Assembly: GCA_015847255.1 (NCBI GenBank)
Contig: JADLZK010005799.1
Location: 1 to 64,000 of the forward strand
DNA: 64,000 nt
Source: Hyparrhenia diplandra
Lineage: Eukaryota > Streptophyta > Magnoliopsida > Poales > Poaceae
Reading direction: 5' to 3'
The translations under genes were made by a program, and so were the position numbers. Of this stretch, positions 11,944 through 24,000 are shown one piece after another (the first letter of the stretch is position 1; the number at the start of each line of letters is the position of its first letter). The notes under the pieces were generated by a model. It was given only the letters and a program-made list of their open reading frames with translations, did not search any database and was not told where the DNA came from.

Positions 11944-12148
11944 AGTAGCGGTGGTGGATGGCTGGTCGGTGAGATGGTGTAGAGATTCCCAGCGCTATTG
12001 CAGCTGAAGAATCACGCGTCCCGGCCCATGAATCCTTAGCAGAAAAACCAAACGGGCGCCAAATTGAGCAGAAGCAGTGATTATCACGTGTAAATTGGAC
12101 GAACGGAAAGAAAGATTGCGCACAATGGCAGAGCAACTGCGAACATTA

Positions 12149-13827
12149 TTAAGATGAAAGGAGGTAGTAGCGCGGGAAGGATGGAAGTACCACGACTAAC
12201 AATCGGTATAGGAATGACCATTGCCCACGCTTATGGATGATGAAGGAGGAGGAAGGCGGTGAGTAATATACCGTCCCGAAGAAGCCAGCGTGAGATGTGG
12301 CACGTCGGTAGTCGAACCCGAGTGGACCGAAAGCACCACGGCGCCTATCCGGTTCAAGGTCGGATGAGACCCGCCTTTGGTGTGATCCACCGGCTTGATA
12401 ACGCTGGAGGAGCAAGGCTTGGCTGGCACGAAGATAAGCTCGGACGTAGAGAACTGGCCTAAGCGGCGAGAAATGCTCTGCTAGCGGCGAGGAGGTCCAA
12501 GTAGCCTGCGTGCCGAGCGCGCTGCTAGCTGCCAGCGACGGAACGGTGGTGCATGCCGGCTGGCTGCCGGCGGCTAGGCGTGGACCATACCGGACTCCAC
12601 CGGATCGAAGCCGGAGGAGGTGCTGGCCGACCACCTTGCTGCCGCCGCCATCCACCACCACCGCGGCCGCCTTCTTCTTGTTGTCGCGAAGTAGACATCT
12701 GCCGTGGTAGAACTCGATGCCTCGTCGCATGTGCTCGCGTACCAAAGCACGCTAGAGGCAGAGCGACACTGCGAGAGCCACTACGAAGAGGAGCCGAGGC
12801 ATGAAGGGCGGTCTCGAGTGGACACCTTGGCTTCATTAGCTAGGCGGAGTTCCTTAGGACGAGCTTCACGGCGTGTGGTGTTGAAGTCAGGCAGCGTGTG
12901 GTGTCATGGCGATGTTGTCCGCCAGTTGCCGGAAAAAGCGGGATTAAGACCACGGCGAGGTTGAGGACCAAAGCGGGATGGCGAGACAAAGCATGGCCGA
13001 CATCACTCGGGGCATCGGCGACCGCCTTCATCGCGCTGGCGTGAATGTTGATGGAGAGGTCCCCCGCCTCATGGAGGAGAACTCCTCGCGCAGGAAGGCA
13101 AATGACGCTGCCCTTTGTTGGACGAGAAGAGGCCCTCTATGGCGACCCCGTAGCCGGGCGAGCCGTCCGCTCGCCATCAAGGCGCGTAGTCCTCGGACGC
13201 CGTAGCGGTGGACCCAAGGGAGCCAACCGTGAACGCGAGGCGTGTCGCTCGATGACCCACCGGGATCGGCGCGGGGTTACGAGGGACTCCGTCGAGTGGC
13301 CGCGAAGGCCGAACTTCCCCACGAGAGACTTGAAGAAGGGCTCCATTTGTTGAAGTCTTGATGCTTCACTCAAGGACGACAGGGGACGTGAGCGGATGTT
13401 GATCGTCGCGCAGTGAGGCGACGATCGGGCCATTTGGGGCCGGGAGAGCCCATGGCGCCACTGGTGGGCCGAGGAAGGGGAAGACTTCGTTGTCATTGGA
13501 GAATGAAAGCGTGAGTAGTGGAGTAAGAGCGAGAGGAACGCACGCGAGGTCGCCGCTAGCAGAGAGGAGACCGTGAGGGGCCCGGCTAGTCGAAGGAAGG
13601 GCACGCACGTGCTGGAGGGAGGACGCAGCCGCTAGGGCGAAGGGCCGGGAGCGAGAGAGGGACGAGCGCCACGCAGGCAGCGGGCCGCTGTGAGCGAGAG
13701 CGAGCAGGTGGCGAGGGAGGGAAGGCGCCTGCGAAGGAGAGCGGCGCGGCGTCGGCCGGCGCTAGCAGAGAGCGTGGCGTCGGCGCCGGGGTTAGCGGGC
13801 GAGAGAAGAGGAAGCGACCTGAACCCG
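12149..13827 (-). pseudogene. Copia gag and protease region, degenerate
   Basis: This is the span between the primer-binding site and the integrase region. Near 12230-12205 the minus strand reads SISVGNGHSYTD, resembling the VGNG strand found after the catalytic DSG of Copia proteases. The rest is G+C-rich and open in several frames without a readable gag core or CCHC knuckle. The assignment rests mainly on position. Confidence 0.5.
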
Positions 13828-13841
13828 GTCGCTCGATACCA
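13828..13841 (-). other. Primer-binding site of the minus-strand Copia element
   Basis: Reading the minus strand away from the 5' LTR gives TGGTATCGAGCGAC, one base short of the TGGTATCAGAGC complement to initiator-methionine tRNA that Copia elements use. It abuts the LTR end and fixes the element's orientation. Confidence 0.8.
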
Positions 13842-13979
13842 TGTAAAGGATTGAAAAACACTCCCTTCCTTCCATAGAGGAGGGCCCTTCCATATATATA
13901 GACAAGTTAGTGTACAAGTACAACTTGAGTACAAGAAGATGATACACATCTCTAGAAGATGATACATATCTCTAATACA
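13842..13979 (-). repeat. 5' LTR of the minus-strand Copia element
   Basis: This is the promoter-carrying LTR in minus orientation. TATATATA at about 13897-13904 is a plausible TATA element. It is nearly identical to the copy at 8694-8831. Confidence 0.88.
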
Positions 13980-15414
13980 CATTATGTGTGTCGTTGTTGG
14001 TTATGTTGGTAAAAAGACCACTAAAAGAAAACTTAATCATGCAACTCATGGCCAACCCGGTGAGCAAAGACCCTAGCCATAATGATGTCATTATAGCGAG
14101 AAAAGTACTCGAGCAACATGCGAGTCTCCTCACGCTTCATATGGAAACCAATTCATATGCAAACTCCAATCTAGATCACAGATTGTCATCCAATGACCAC
14201 CGTGATCATCGATGAGAATCCCTGCGATCTAGATTGAAGTTTGCATAGTTTGCACATGAAGTTGATTTCCATAGGATGATTGCCAAACTCAAAAACAAGT
14301 GTCATAGGAAGAACCTACCATACCATATCAATTTAGAAAGGGAAGGGGAACAATAAGGAGGGCAACACAACCTCACCTTGGTTTGGGGGCCGCGGCAGAG
14401 AGATCCCCCGGCACGGAGGAGGTCATCCTCTATGTCGAACCGTGCCGACGCGATAGGACTTGGCGCGGTGGCCGAGACCTAACCCTAGGTTGTCCAACGG
14501 CAAGATCCGCAAAGCGGTCATCGCCGGTCGTTGGCGCGGGGATTTGGGAGGTGTGGCCGTTGGGACGCGGCTGGCAGCCGGCCGCTAGCGGCGCAAGCGA
14601 GTATGGAGAGGAGAAGGGCGGCCGCCCACCTCACACAAGGCGTCAAGGCCAAGAGATGGGGAGGAGAGGGGGGGGAAGAGCAAAGGCTATTAGGGACTCC
14701 CACGAGGCCGCCTTGGGTCATCCATGGAGGATCCAGCCAAAAAATTAATTTCGATGGCGTAGTTGGGGTGAGTTGAGGGAACTCTGCATCTTTGTTAAGA
14801 GTTAATTCCCAAAAGAGAATACTCCATGTGACTTGTACAGAGAAAATCATGTTTCGTAATGAATTTTTCCGTAATATTTGTGGACCGCGTGCCACAAAAT
14901 GGTGGTCACTCCAAGAAGTAATCGCAAGTTGTACCCTAGCACAAAATGGCGTTCCACGTAATCATCCTAGCAAAAGTAATTGCAAGTTGTACCCTAACCT
15001 GAGAATGAGAAAAAGATCATCATAATACAAATCATTTAAAATTTAAAATCCATTAACATCATCCAAACATAAAGGGTGTTTACTCCGAAGAAGGGGCAAT
15101 CGCAACATTTGAGAGTTGTGCAAAGCTACCCCACGGCTACATTCGTTTATTGGCTTACGCCCTAAAAAAATACTCATCACAAAGAGTCACGAGATGGCAA
15201 AATGTTCGATAGTCTACCGTAATCCAGAATCAGTTCTAAAATTTATTTGCCATGCCTAAAAAATACTCATCACAGCGGTCCCGCGGTGGAGCTGGCTTAG
15301 TCACATAGTCTACCGAGAATCAGGGGAAATAAACCTGGCTCGACAACAGAACGTCGATCACATTGAGCATGGGAGGGATACTTGACTGAAAATAGGCAAA
15401 TTTGCGAGTACCAT
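13980..15414. other. Unassigned segment with foldback and local duplications
   Basis: No recognised gene. The stretch 14380-14760 is G+C-rich and open on both strands without similarity. AAGTAAT(C/T)GCAAGTTGTACC is duplicated 58 bp apart (about 14915 and 14973). A roughly 95-bp unit is duplicated with divergence: CCTAAAAAATACTCATCACA and ATAGTCTACCG recur at about 15161-15235 and 15253-15325. Confidence 0.5.
14139..14276 (+). repeat. Foldback inverted repeat
   Basis: The left arm (CATATGGAAACCAATTCATA at 14139, through CCAATCTAGATCACAG near 14181) pairs with 14222-14276, which reads CTGCGATCTAGATTGAAG and on to GATTTCCATAGG. The stem is about 43 bp, with a roughly 10-base insertion in the right arm, and the loop is about 40 bases. 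It lies just right of the Copia element but is not part of it. It is a candidate hairpin RNA source or small foldback transposon. Confidence 0.7.
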
Positions 15415-15420
15415 TCAGTA

Positions 15421-15834
15421 CCTGTCATCAGCGTTATTCATTAACACTCCGCCCACCGCTTCAACTTCGCCTAAGAACACATCATTCCCCAGAAGTTTCT
15501 TAGCTACCTTCCCCGAACGTTCGAGCCCAATTGCTGAGTTCTTCACGGTATGAGGGCTTGCGGGAAGCCCTCTCCCCAGCATGGCCTCCCCTCGAGGAGG
15601 GAGGACAAATGCATGATCACGAGGAAGCTCCACCCCGCGACGCCTGCCACGAACGAGAGGAGATCGATCTGGGGGCATCGCCAGTTCCTCCGCTCAATCA
15701 GGTTGCGGAGGAGTACATACGAGTCGCACGCTATGCGCAGAGACTCCAGAGACGAGCTTTAGAAACATGCGCCTATCGGAGCGGTCCTGCAGGGCTTGGA
15801 GGTCGGCATGGCAGGAGATGCTCTCGTGGACCAT
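15421..15834 (-). CDS. Putative exon of an unknown membrane protein (frameshifted)
   Basis: The minus strand starts with ATG at 15834 (MVHESISCHADLQ) and reads to a good splice donor, GACAG followed by GTACTG, at about 15421. In the middle a second frame carries SLRIACDSYVLLRNLIERRN and LLSFVAGVAGWSFLVIMHL, the latter a clear membrane segment. The first frame then resumes with SGKVAKKLLGNDVFLGEVEA. The two frame changes compensate each other, so the exon is either lightly decayed or carries two sequence errors. I do not recognise the family. No further exons were identified at lower coordinates. The 5' leader would include the minisatellite at 15852-15992. Confidence 0.35.
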
Positions 15835-15851
15835 CTTTTCCCTTTTGGCGG

Positions 15852-15992
15852 CGGCGAGACGGAGATGGTGGGGATTGTTGCGGCGGCAGCGGACGGAGAT
15901 GGTTGGGTTGTTGCGGCGGCGGCGGCGGCAGCGAGACGGAGATGGTGGGGATTTGTTGCGGCGGCGGCAGCGAGATGGAGATGGTGGGGTTT
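15852..15992. repeat. Minisatellite, about 39-bp unit, four copies
   Basis: Units start near 15852, 15889, 15930 and 15969, each built as GCGAGACGGAGATGGTGGGG followed by a TTGTTGCGGCGGC tract whose GGC number varies. Both the unit and the GGC run look polymorphic. Confidence 0.8.
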
Positions 15993-16107
15993 TATGTGTT
16001 TTTGTCGCATGTGCTGAGGGTATTTTGGTCTGCTGATTCTTTCCAGCTTCCTTCCCTCTGCACCCGCCAAATCGAGCGACAGAGAGAGAGAAACGTTTCC
16101 ACTGACC

Positions 16108-16260
16108 ATGGCGACGCCTCCACCAGTGCCGGCAGCGGCTCCACCGGCACCATGGCTGCAAGTGGAGCCCTCACCTATGGCGTCGATGCTGGGGGCTCAG
16201 ATGTACTCTGAGCATACTCCATCAGCTAGGTTCCACTACTCAGTTCCACTGGAGATTTAA
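16108..16260 (+). CDS. Short proline/alanine-rich frame, possible first exon
   Basis: An ATG in good plant context (ACCATGGCG) opens a 50-codon frame that begins MATPPPVPAAAPPAPW and ends in TAA at 16258-16260. It follows a purine-rich leader (AGAGAGAGAG). The composition and start context look like the first exon of a plant gene, and AGCTAGGTTCC at about 16225 could be a splice donor. No downstream exon or homology was recognised. It is divergent from the exon at 15421-15834, about 270 bp away. Confidence 0.3.
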   Translation: MATPPPVPAAAPPAPWLQVEPSPMASMLGAQMYSEHTPSARFHYSVPLEI

Positions 16261-19168
16261 TCTCCTTAGATTTAATCCCCTAAGGGGATGGCATTTCATT
16301 ATGAGAAGGTAAGAATCGAAGACCAAGCTTGTCATTTTTAGTGATTTGTAGTGAAAGCTCTGACATTCTAAATTTCGAGTTCTGCAAGTTTATCTGAACC
16401 TTCATTACCTTAAATGAATTATTGTTATTGTGGTGGATTGTTAATCTTTTCAAACTGCTAATGTACTGGACGACATGTGCCGCACTGTAACTTAATTGCC
16501 CAATTGATTTCCTCCAAAAAATGTGATACATTGATCTCCTAAATAGGGAACAGTTCTTTGAGTTCTTAACTCTGCTAGGCTGTTCCTATTCAACAGTTCA
16601 TGTTTTAGCAATTTATATTTGATGGGTGTTCATATGGTAGATATGAAGGTGTGCACATCCATGAGTTTATCTGAACTGACCAGTTGAACTGAATATGATG
16701 CACTTTTTTTTTATGTTGATACTCAGTTCTGCCTGTAAAATAATCATCTCAGTTAATAATGCCTATATATGATATCATCCTTGCATTTTCCTTCAGTGAC
16801 TATAATATCAACTCTACTACTACACATGCAGGTTATCCTAATCCTCAAAAGAGAGCAATGGAAAAACCTTCTTTCATTTCCATATATATTTGTATAACAT
16901 CATCCTGATATCTATCAACCTGTTTGCTCTGTCACAGATTAACTATACTGCTAGTTCAGTCAATAGAGTTTTGAATGCTCAGAAAGTTCAGATGCAGGCA
17001 CATTACCACATACTTTGGCTTAGCACACCATCACTTTGGCTTGTGATGTAGAGAGAACGAAATTTTAACACTTAGCCTTGTCAGCGTTTAGTCTTATTTG
17101 CAAACTACAGACTTCTTTTGTGTACCGAACATATTAGAGAATCTACTGCTTTGTTGGCCCTGTATGATAAAGGGAATAAAATAGAGAAATTGGCATAAAT
17201 TTTCTTCATATTTCAACATCAGTGAAATATAATTAGGTGAAAGAAATGGGGTCTGTTCAGCAGTGCAAATTTATTTGGTCAAAGAAATCAACTTTAATTC
17301 ATTTAGAGTTCAATTTACTGCCCCCCTCTATGTTTTGAGAGAGCGGGGTCCGTGCCAAATGGGATCTTTTATCTTTAAGAGATGACTGAGTGACTAGTGT
17401 GTGATTGAAGAGATGACTGAGTGACTAGTGTGATTGATCTACACTGTAAACACATAAGAATAATTAATAGATTTTTTAAAGAAAAATATAAGGATAGTAA
17501 TTATTAACATTGGTTGTGTGGACTGATAGTCTTTCTAGAAAGAAATGTACAGATAATTTGAGGATAGAAATTCATCGCGTCGATCTGACTTAAGCTCCAG
17601 TTTTTTTTGTGGTGTAAACTTTTGTCCATTCCAGTCATCTCAATCATGATATGAGTACACCACTTTTTTGAGGATAATTCAAGGAAATGCTCATCTTCAA
17701 TTCCTCATCTGCTACCTGCCTTGAATAATTTCAATAGTACATCATCTCACTGTATTGAAATTTGACTCACTTTAGTGAGTTCCTGCAAATATTTGTCAAC
17801 AGTCGACAATGTTAGACCCTGTCTGTGTGAGCTTTAGATCCCTCACTGGGAACTTATCTTCTGTTTGCAATCTGAACTCCAGATTGCATTCTTCATTCTG
17901 AACGTTCTGTTCAGCAGTGCAAGATTTATTTGGTGTAGAAATCAACTTTAATTCATTCATAGTTCAATTTACTGCCTCGTCTATTTTATTTTTAATTTGT
18001 CTTAGAGCAAACCGATGGTGCTCATTTTAGTGCTATAGGGATATAATAAACACAATATTGTACTGTTATATTATGCAAAAATGATGAAACCAGTAAATAA
18101 TAATCCTAGAAAGTAGACAATGCTAAAAGCTTTTGTTCTATGTAGCAAGTTTCTAATATAAGCTATGCCTACCTAAGATGTCGCTTATAGGTCATTCTTT
18201 GATCCGTTAAGAGTTCAGTTTACTGCCTCCCTATATGTTCTTTTCAATAGTTGTCTTGAACTTATTTATTGCCACAAAATCCTCAAATTATTTTTGAGAA
18301 CCTGCAGTATGGATAGTCTTATATACAGTAAGATGATGGCCTTATTTTTTTCCATGTTTCTATTAGTATTTTTTACACTGTTTCTGTTCACATTGATAGC
18401 AAGCCATTTAATCTCTGCTTGGTGAAACTCTGATAGACACATGGCAACAATAGCGCTCATTATAAACTGTAAATTAGCCCTTCAAATAAAAAGTAAGAAG
18501 CTGCTCTGAGGTTGTTAAACAATGGAACTCAGCCAAGGTCTGAAGATTTTTTTAGGGATGAGGGTGATAAATGTCACAGCTATGATGTCTCCGCGGATAG
18601 CAACCTTACAGATTTTTTCACAGTGAAGCACACTAATGCTGAATATGTTCAGCATTACAAAAGGCCTGAGTTAGTAAAGTAAAGAGGATAAACAATGGCG
18701 AGAAATATATATATGTGGAGCTACAAAGGCCTGAGTGACCCCCCGAAAGGCACCACATGGTGGGCTACGAAAATAACTTCTCATTGATCGAAGTGTAGAT
18801 CCGCAGGCCATGACAAGAGGGATAATGTCCATTTGAAGGAAAACACAAAATATACAAAAACGGCAGCACTATTGGGAAAGGAAAGAAAAAGGCAGGTAAT
18901 TATATGTTACTTAGCCTATATTGGTCTTACTGGACACAGTGATGGAGGAAATGCATGGCAAGTTGCAGTCAGTGTGGTCTGATGGGCCATAACGAGGACG
19001 AAATACTTGATATGACCATGAGACCTATCGCCAACTAATGCATGACATATCTAGTATCAATGTTTATTTTCATTTTGGATGCGAATATATGTCAATTATA
19101 TTTTTGGATGTAGAGGTTACATTCATGTAATGCTGCTCTATATGAACTTCTAATTTTGGCATGATGAC
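16261..19168. other. A+T-rich segment with dispersed local repeats
   Basis: No gene recognised; it may be intron or intergenic DNA. A segment beginning CTGTTCAGCAGTGCAA and including CAACTTTAATTCATT and GTTCAATTTACTGCC appears at about 17248-17330 and 17906-17980, with a third partial copy at about 18205-18240. AGAGATGACTGAGTGACTAG is tandemly duplicated at about 17379 and 17409. Confidence 0.5.
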
Positions 19169-21073
19169 ATACTTAGTGTACTTTTTTTTTTTTTTTTTTT
19201 GAAGTTTTCACCGGGGGGGGGCTCCCCACTGAATATATTCTAAGTGCCTAAAATGGAATTAGCCTCTTTTTTTGGAAACTTGTGAAGCACTTGTCGGGAT
19301 TAATTGTGAAAAACGATTTAAACCGTACAACGGCCTGCGAGGCCGAGGGCAATGGTGTGGCTAAAAGCGGCAAAAGGTAACAGCAGCAAGCAACAAGCTC
19401 TCCGGCGTTGGAGAGAGGTGGCCCATCCACAGTACAACAAAAGAGATAGAGAACATGGCCCAAAAGTAGAAAACCTACAGAGCGAGACGCCTAGCCCGAA
19501 GCGCCCGGTCGGTGCCGCCGAATAGCATACTACATTTTCACGCTTTTCACCTAGCGCCGTAGAGAGCCCACCTCCACTCCAGCAAGCCCAGCTCGCGCTG
19601 CTCCACGTGGAGAAAGTGGGATAAGAATGACGGCAGGCCGGCAAAGCGAAGCGATCGCGCGGACACACGACCTCTATGAACACATAGCGACATCCTCCAG
19701 CCTTTGTCCAGGGCCCACTTGCCACCACCGCGCCCGCGAGCGAGGAACTCCGTAGGGGGATGACGGCGGCGGTGAAACACCACCCCGACATTTGATATTA
19801 CAGCACGGGGAAGGCGGTCGGCGAGGAAGCGCAGCGGAGGCACTGCGACGCAGCGGCGTCGCAAAGCAACCAAGACCAAGAGGCGACAACAAACCACGGG
19901 GAGAGAGCGCGGGAGAAACACAAGACCCACGGCACGCAGTTGGACTCTACTCTCCACGGTAAAGCGCCCTCAAAGAGGGATCACGCGGCGTCAAAACATT
20001 AGCGCCGCACTCTAGAGAAATAGAGCTAGGCTTTTCGCCAGAGGAGATGACAACACATCGCGATGCGTAGAGTTGAAAGAAATCAGCGCCCCTAGGTGAG
20101 CGCGCGCCAATAGCGTGCGTCGTCCAATCGCAAAGACAGTCTTGCCGCGGCTTTCGCGAGCCCCAAGCTTCGGACCAAAGTTGCGTCCAATTTAGAACCA
20201 AGAGACCAAACCTGCGCAAAAACAACCCCAATCGCGAAGCGACGACGCGCCGGCCTTGGAGAGGCTTGCAAGAAGCGGGCGAGAGAGTAGTCGACGGCAG
20301 CCCCCGCCAGCGGCAAGCCAGCGGCAAAGCGCCGCAGCTCACGGCCCTACGGGAGAAGGAACGGCGCGCGCGCCCGCGCCGGCATACGCGGCCGGCGAAC
20401 GCAAGCCCGTCTCCCGCACACTACCACCATCGGAACGCTGCAGCCTTGGTGAGTGCGGGGAGTCCAGTGCGCGGCATACTAGGTAGAGGAGACCGTGGCT
20501 ACGCCGGGCAGCCAGCTTAGAGCGCCAAGCGCGACCGCCACGTCGCGCGCCGCTCCAAAGCGCCGCGCGAATCCGAAGCGTGTAGGGCGGCCGTCGCGAG
20601 GCTGGCGTGGAGCCGAGATGCCGCCGCCAAGGAAGGCAAATCCCACCTCCGAGCGGGGACCTCCCCAGAGAAGCGCCACGAGGCAGCCGGAGGACACGAG
20701 AGGAGAGGGAGCTCGGCCCGGAGACACGCCGTCGGGAGTGCGTCAAGCGGCGCGGGCGGACGTCTTCCACCGGCTCGGAGAGGCGGATCGAGGCAAGGAG
20801 CAGCTGAGTCGGGGACGCTGGGCGATTTAGGGATCCGAGGCCCCAGGCCCTCCCTCCTCCACTTGGCGGCCGACCATGGAGCGGAGATGGGGAGTGAGGT
20901 GGGGAGAGCGAGGGCTGCGAGGGGGAGGCTGCGGAGAGCCCCGCGCCACCATCCGCGGAGGGCCGCAGGCCTCCGGCGGCGCTCGGCGGCGGGCAAGGCG
21001 AGGCGAGGAGGGGGAAATACAGCGCAGCGGCGGTAGCTATTCGCCGCCCGAGGCGGCGCCATACTTGATGTAC
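19169..21073 (-). mobile_element. Poly(A) retroposon (LINE-like, non-autonomous), minus strand
   Basis: On the minus strand a 1.9-kb G+C-rich sequence ends in poly(A), seen as about 20 T at 19182-19201. It is flanked by ATACTTAGTGTAC (19169-19181) and ATACTTGATGTAC (21061-21073), a 13-bp target duplication with two mismatches. The minus-strand 3' tail contains TTTCACAATTAATCCCGACA and a run of C. These marks fit insertion by an L1-type machinery. The body is open in many frames because of its composition, and no endonuclease or reverse transcriptase domain is visible, so it may be a non-autonomous LINE derivative or a retroposed transcript. Confidence 0.6.
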
Positions 21074-24000
21074 CCGAATATTGAAAGCCGACTCAAATGA
21101 ACCAAGCAAGTATGTGGGACTATTTCTGCAGTATGATCTATGTATGAAAAAAACTCTTTTATGTAGTGGATTTGCATAACGGCGACTCTGATATTTGGGT
21201 ATTTTATGCAATCCCTATGTAGAATTACACTCACGTCTGTTTTCCCAATATAATATGTTTGATCATGTTAAGTGTGGTACATCAAAAGGGTTTGACCCTC
21301 TTTTTTGGAGAACATGTTGAAAATTATAGTGTGAATGGGTAGATAATTGTCACAGAGTCAACCATTATGTTTCCACTATGGATTATGCGGTGTGGATTAT
21401 ATTTATGCATAGCATATATTTTGTTCATTGATTTGTTTCCACTTATTATTTTCCTTTTTTTTACCCAGCTAATCGCAACGAATGAGATATAATTTAATAC
21501 ATGTAATTGCTTGATTTAGTATTTTACTTGCTCTAATTCTTCTTGTCTACAAGTTCTTAATAATTAGAAGTTTTTTACCAATAGCAGAAGGACTTATATG
21601 GCTACTCCAATTTAGATTAGATACAATAGTTAAAAGTTAGAGGACCGAATGGGAAGAATAAGTTATGACGAGGAACTCATAGAACGAGCTGAATTGTAAT
21701 AATTTTTAAAGAGATACCAGTAATTAACAGATGTATTAAAGCTGATGATAAGGAGAGCGCTTCTCCCAAAAACAAAAATTTCATGTGAATCCCGGCTCTC
21801 AATCAACTTGAAACTAAATAAAAAGATCGCCGTAAAAAAATGCCGGTCATCCCCGCTTAGCCCTGCTCGGCGCCCCCCTTCCCTTATCCATGCCGTCGCC
21901 CCGAACCGTGGCGAGGCCGAAGCAGGAGCGCCGGGGAGGCGGTGTAGCGCCAGAAGGAGTCGAGGCACGCGACCGGCTCGAGGCGGTTGGACGAACAAGT
22001 GGTGATCGCGGAGACTCCGCCTATGGCGGCCATGACAACGGATGCGCCAGCGTGAGCGGATGGAGCGAGGCAGGGAGAGACGAGGGGAGTGGAATGGGAT
22101 AGAGTGGGACACCAGTACACTTTCCACTTCGACATGGAGAGCCGTGGGCACGACCACGGAGACGGTGAGGTGGCAACCATATTGGACGTCAGAATTGGGA
22201 TATTGGTAGAGGTCAAACTTTATATCTCGCTCCACTGCTCCAGAAATATATTTCCAATTTGGTCAAAGCAGCAACTTATAACTCTCAAAACTAAAAGGTT
22301 TATTCACCTCGGCGGAATGGAAAGGGCCGTTATAAGTTCGGTTCCAGATAGCTGACGTGTCACCAGCAATCAGCCAACGGTGCTTTTCAGATATCTGTAA
22401 CACCGATCATTTTTTTTATCCAGATAGAAAGCAGTGTTCTGATCCTGGCAGTGCAAGGGTCATGTAACAAGCAACAGCTACTCTTTAACATTCGACTGAC
22501 AAAACAACTACTATCAGCGAGACTCGGTTCAAAGAAAGTAATAATCAGAAAATAAAAGGTTATTGGATTGGATAAGCTCATGAGTCATGACCACAAACGT
22601 CGGCAATAAATCACATCAGCAGATACCAGCAAGCCTCGGTGATTGCAATACCAGCGAGCCGAGCCTCAGTGATTGCAAATACTCCGCCCAAGTCAAGGCA
22701 TCATGACAATTACAACCACAGAAATTACTTTATTTTGAGTTTCCATACAACTGTTTCTCAGGCAAACCAGTTCACAAATGTTGGCAACAGTGACCCATCA
22801 TCTAATAATATATGAAGCTGATAAATATCAGTGCGAAAACGACGTAGTCCCTGCGAGGCTGTGATATCGAAGCAGGGGTATGAATTTCAGATAATGACCT
22901 CGTGAAAAATTGTAGCCATGATAGAATATGCCTAATAAGAAATTCTAAACAAAATAGGCGGCACAGATTTGATAATATGGAGAAAATCAGAGCACGTTTT
23001 ATTCCACAATTTCCAGCCAAATGAATAAAAAGGCAGCCCTAAACCATTCCAGATTTCTGAAAGAACCCAGGTAGCCCACAACAGCATTCAACTTTGCGGT
23101 AAAGAACTATGCCTTAAAAGATGATGAAAAGATCATTTAAAGTATCTTCACAATGCACTGGAAGTAAAAGAACAGCAAGAAGAAAGTTGGAGCTTCAGGT
23201 AAAGACAAATCATACATATAGGATGCAGTAGCATCGCCTACGAGCACAAATGTTGCAAGACAACATCAAAGTGAAATCCAAGCCGTCAAAGAGATTCCAT
23301 ACTTAAGACTTTTCATGATTGAAAACACAAACCTAATGAAAGTTGTTCAAAATAAGAGAATCACACAATGGATTGGTTGGAAGAGGTATTGTAATTGCTT
23401 AAGCATTAGTAGCTATGACTTGCTTAGTATAGCTAACCTCAATTCTTAATTTCAGAAAACCGAGTAGATTAACTAAAGTAGCACCCAACTACTTATCCAC
23501 GGCAAAATACTGCACAGCAGCTTATAATATACTAGTAAGAGATTTACATAACCTCAGTCATCTGCAGCTCCACAAAGGAACAAAAGGTCAATCTTATGGT
23601 AGTTAACAGATGCGCATGACTCTAGAAAACCATGGAGGAACTTATTAGATCTACTACTCTGTAGATTTGTATAATATATGAAAGCCATACTATTCATCAT
23701 GCCATTCTAACCAATAAACCAAATGCACAAAGGAGACAGAACTACATCCCCAGCTTCAAGCATCAAGAGTCCCAAATATTCATAGCTCGCAAAATATCTC
23801 AAATTTACAAGAGCAAGTACAAAGATTTGAGGGGGAGGTGGCCGTGTTCGGTGGAGGTTGTCAAAATTGTTCAACAGATAAAAGAAATTACAAAGTCTGA
23901 CAAAACTATGTATGATACCTACCATTTAACAGATTATCGTTAAGATATCGAACTCTCAAGGTGCAATTCAACTGTAAGCGAAAAGCATTCTACTTCACGA

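Larger units (their letters stand above)
8694..13979 (-). mobile_element. Copia LTR retrotransposon with short LTRs, frames broken
   Basis: Two 138-bp direct repeats (8694-8831 and 13842-13979) bound a 5.3-kb body. On the minus strand the LTR starts TGTATTAG and ends CCTTTACA. Directly inside the right copy is a primer-binding site resembling the initiator-methionine tRNA end. The minus-strand order is gag region, protease, GAG-pre-integrase, integrase, reverse transcriptase, RNase H, which is Copia order. Every domain is split by indels and the element cannot be autonomous. CACAT adjoins both outer ends (8689-8693 and 13978-13982, overlapping the right LTR end by two bases) and is the likely target duplication. 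A clear polypurine tract before the 3' LTR was not found. Confidence 0.9.

Noticed and set aside
20339..21211. A 290-codon minus-strand frame as a host gene
   Set aside because: It lies almost wholly in the poly(A) retroposon at 19169-21073, overlaps other long frames in all phases, is rich in Arg, Pro, Ala and Ser without a domain, and its first codons extend past the insertion boundary.
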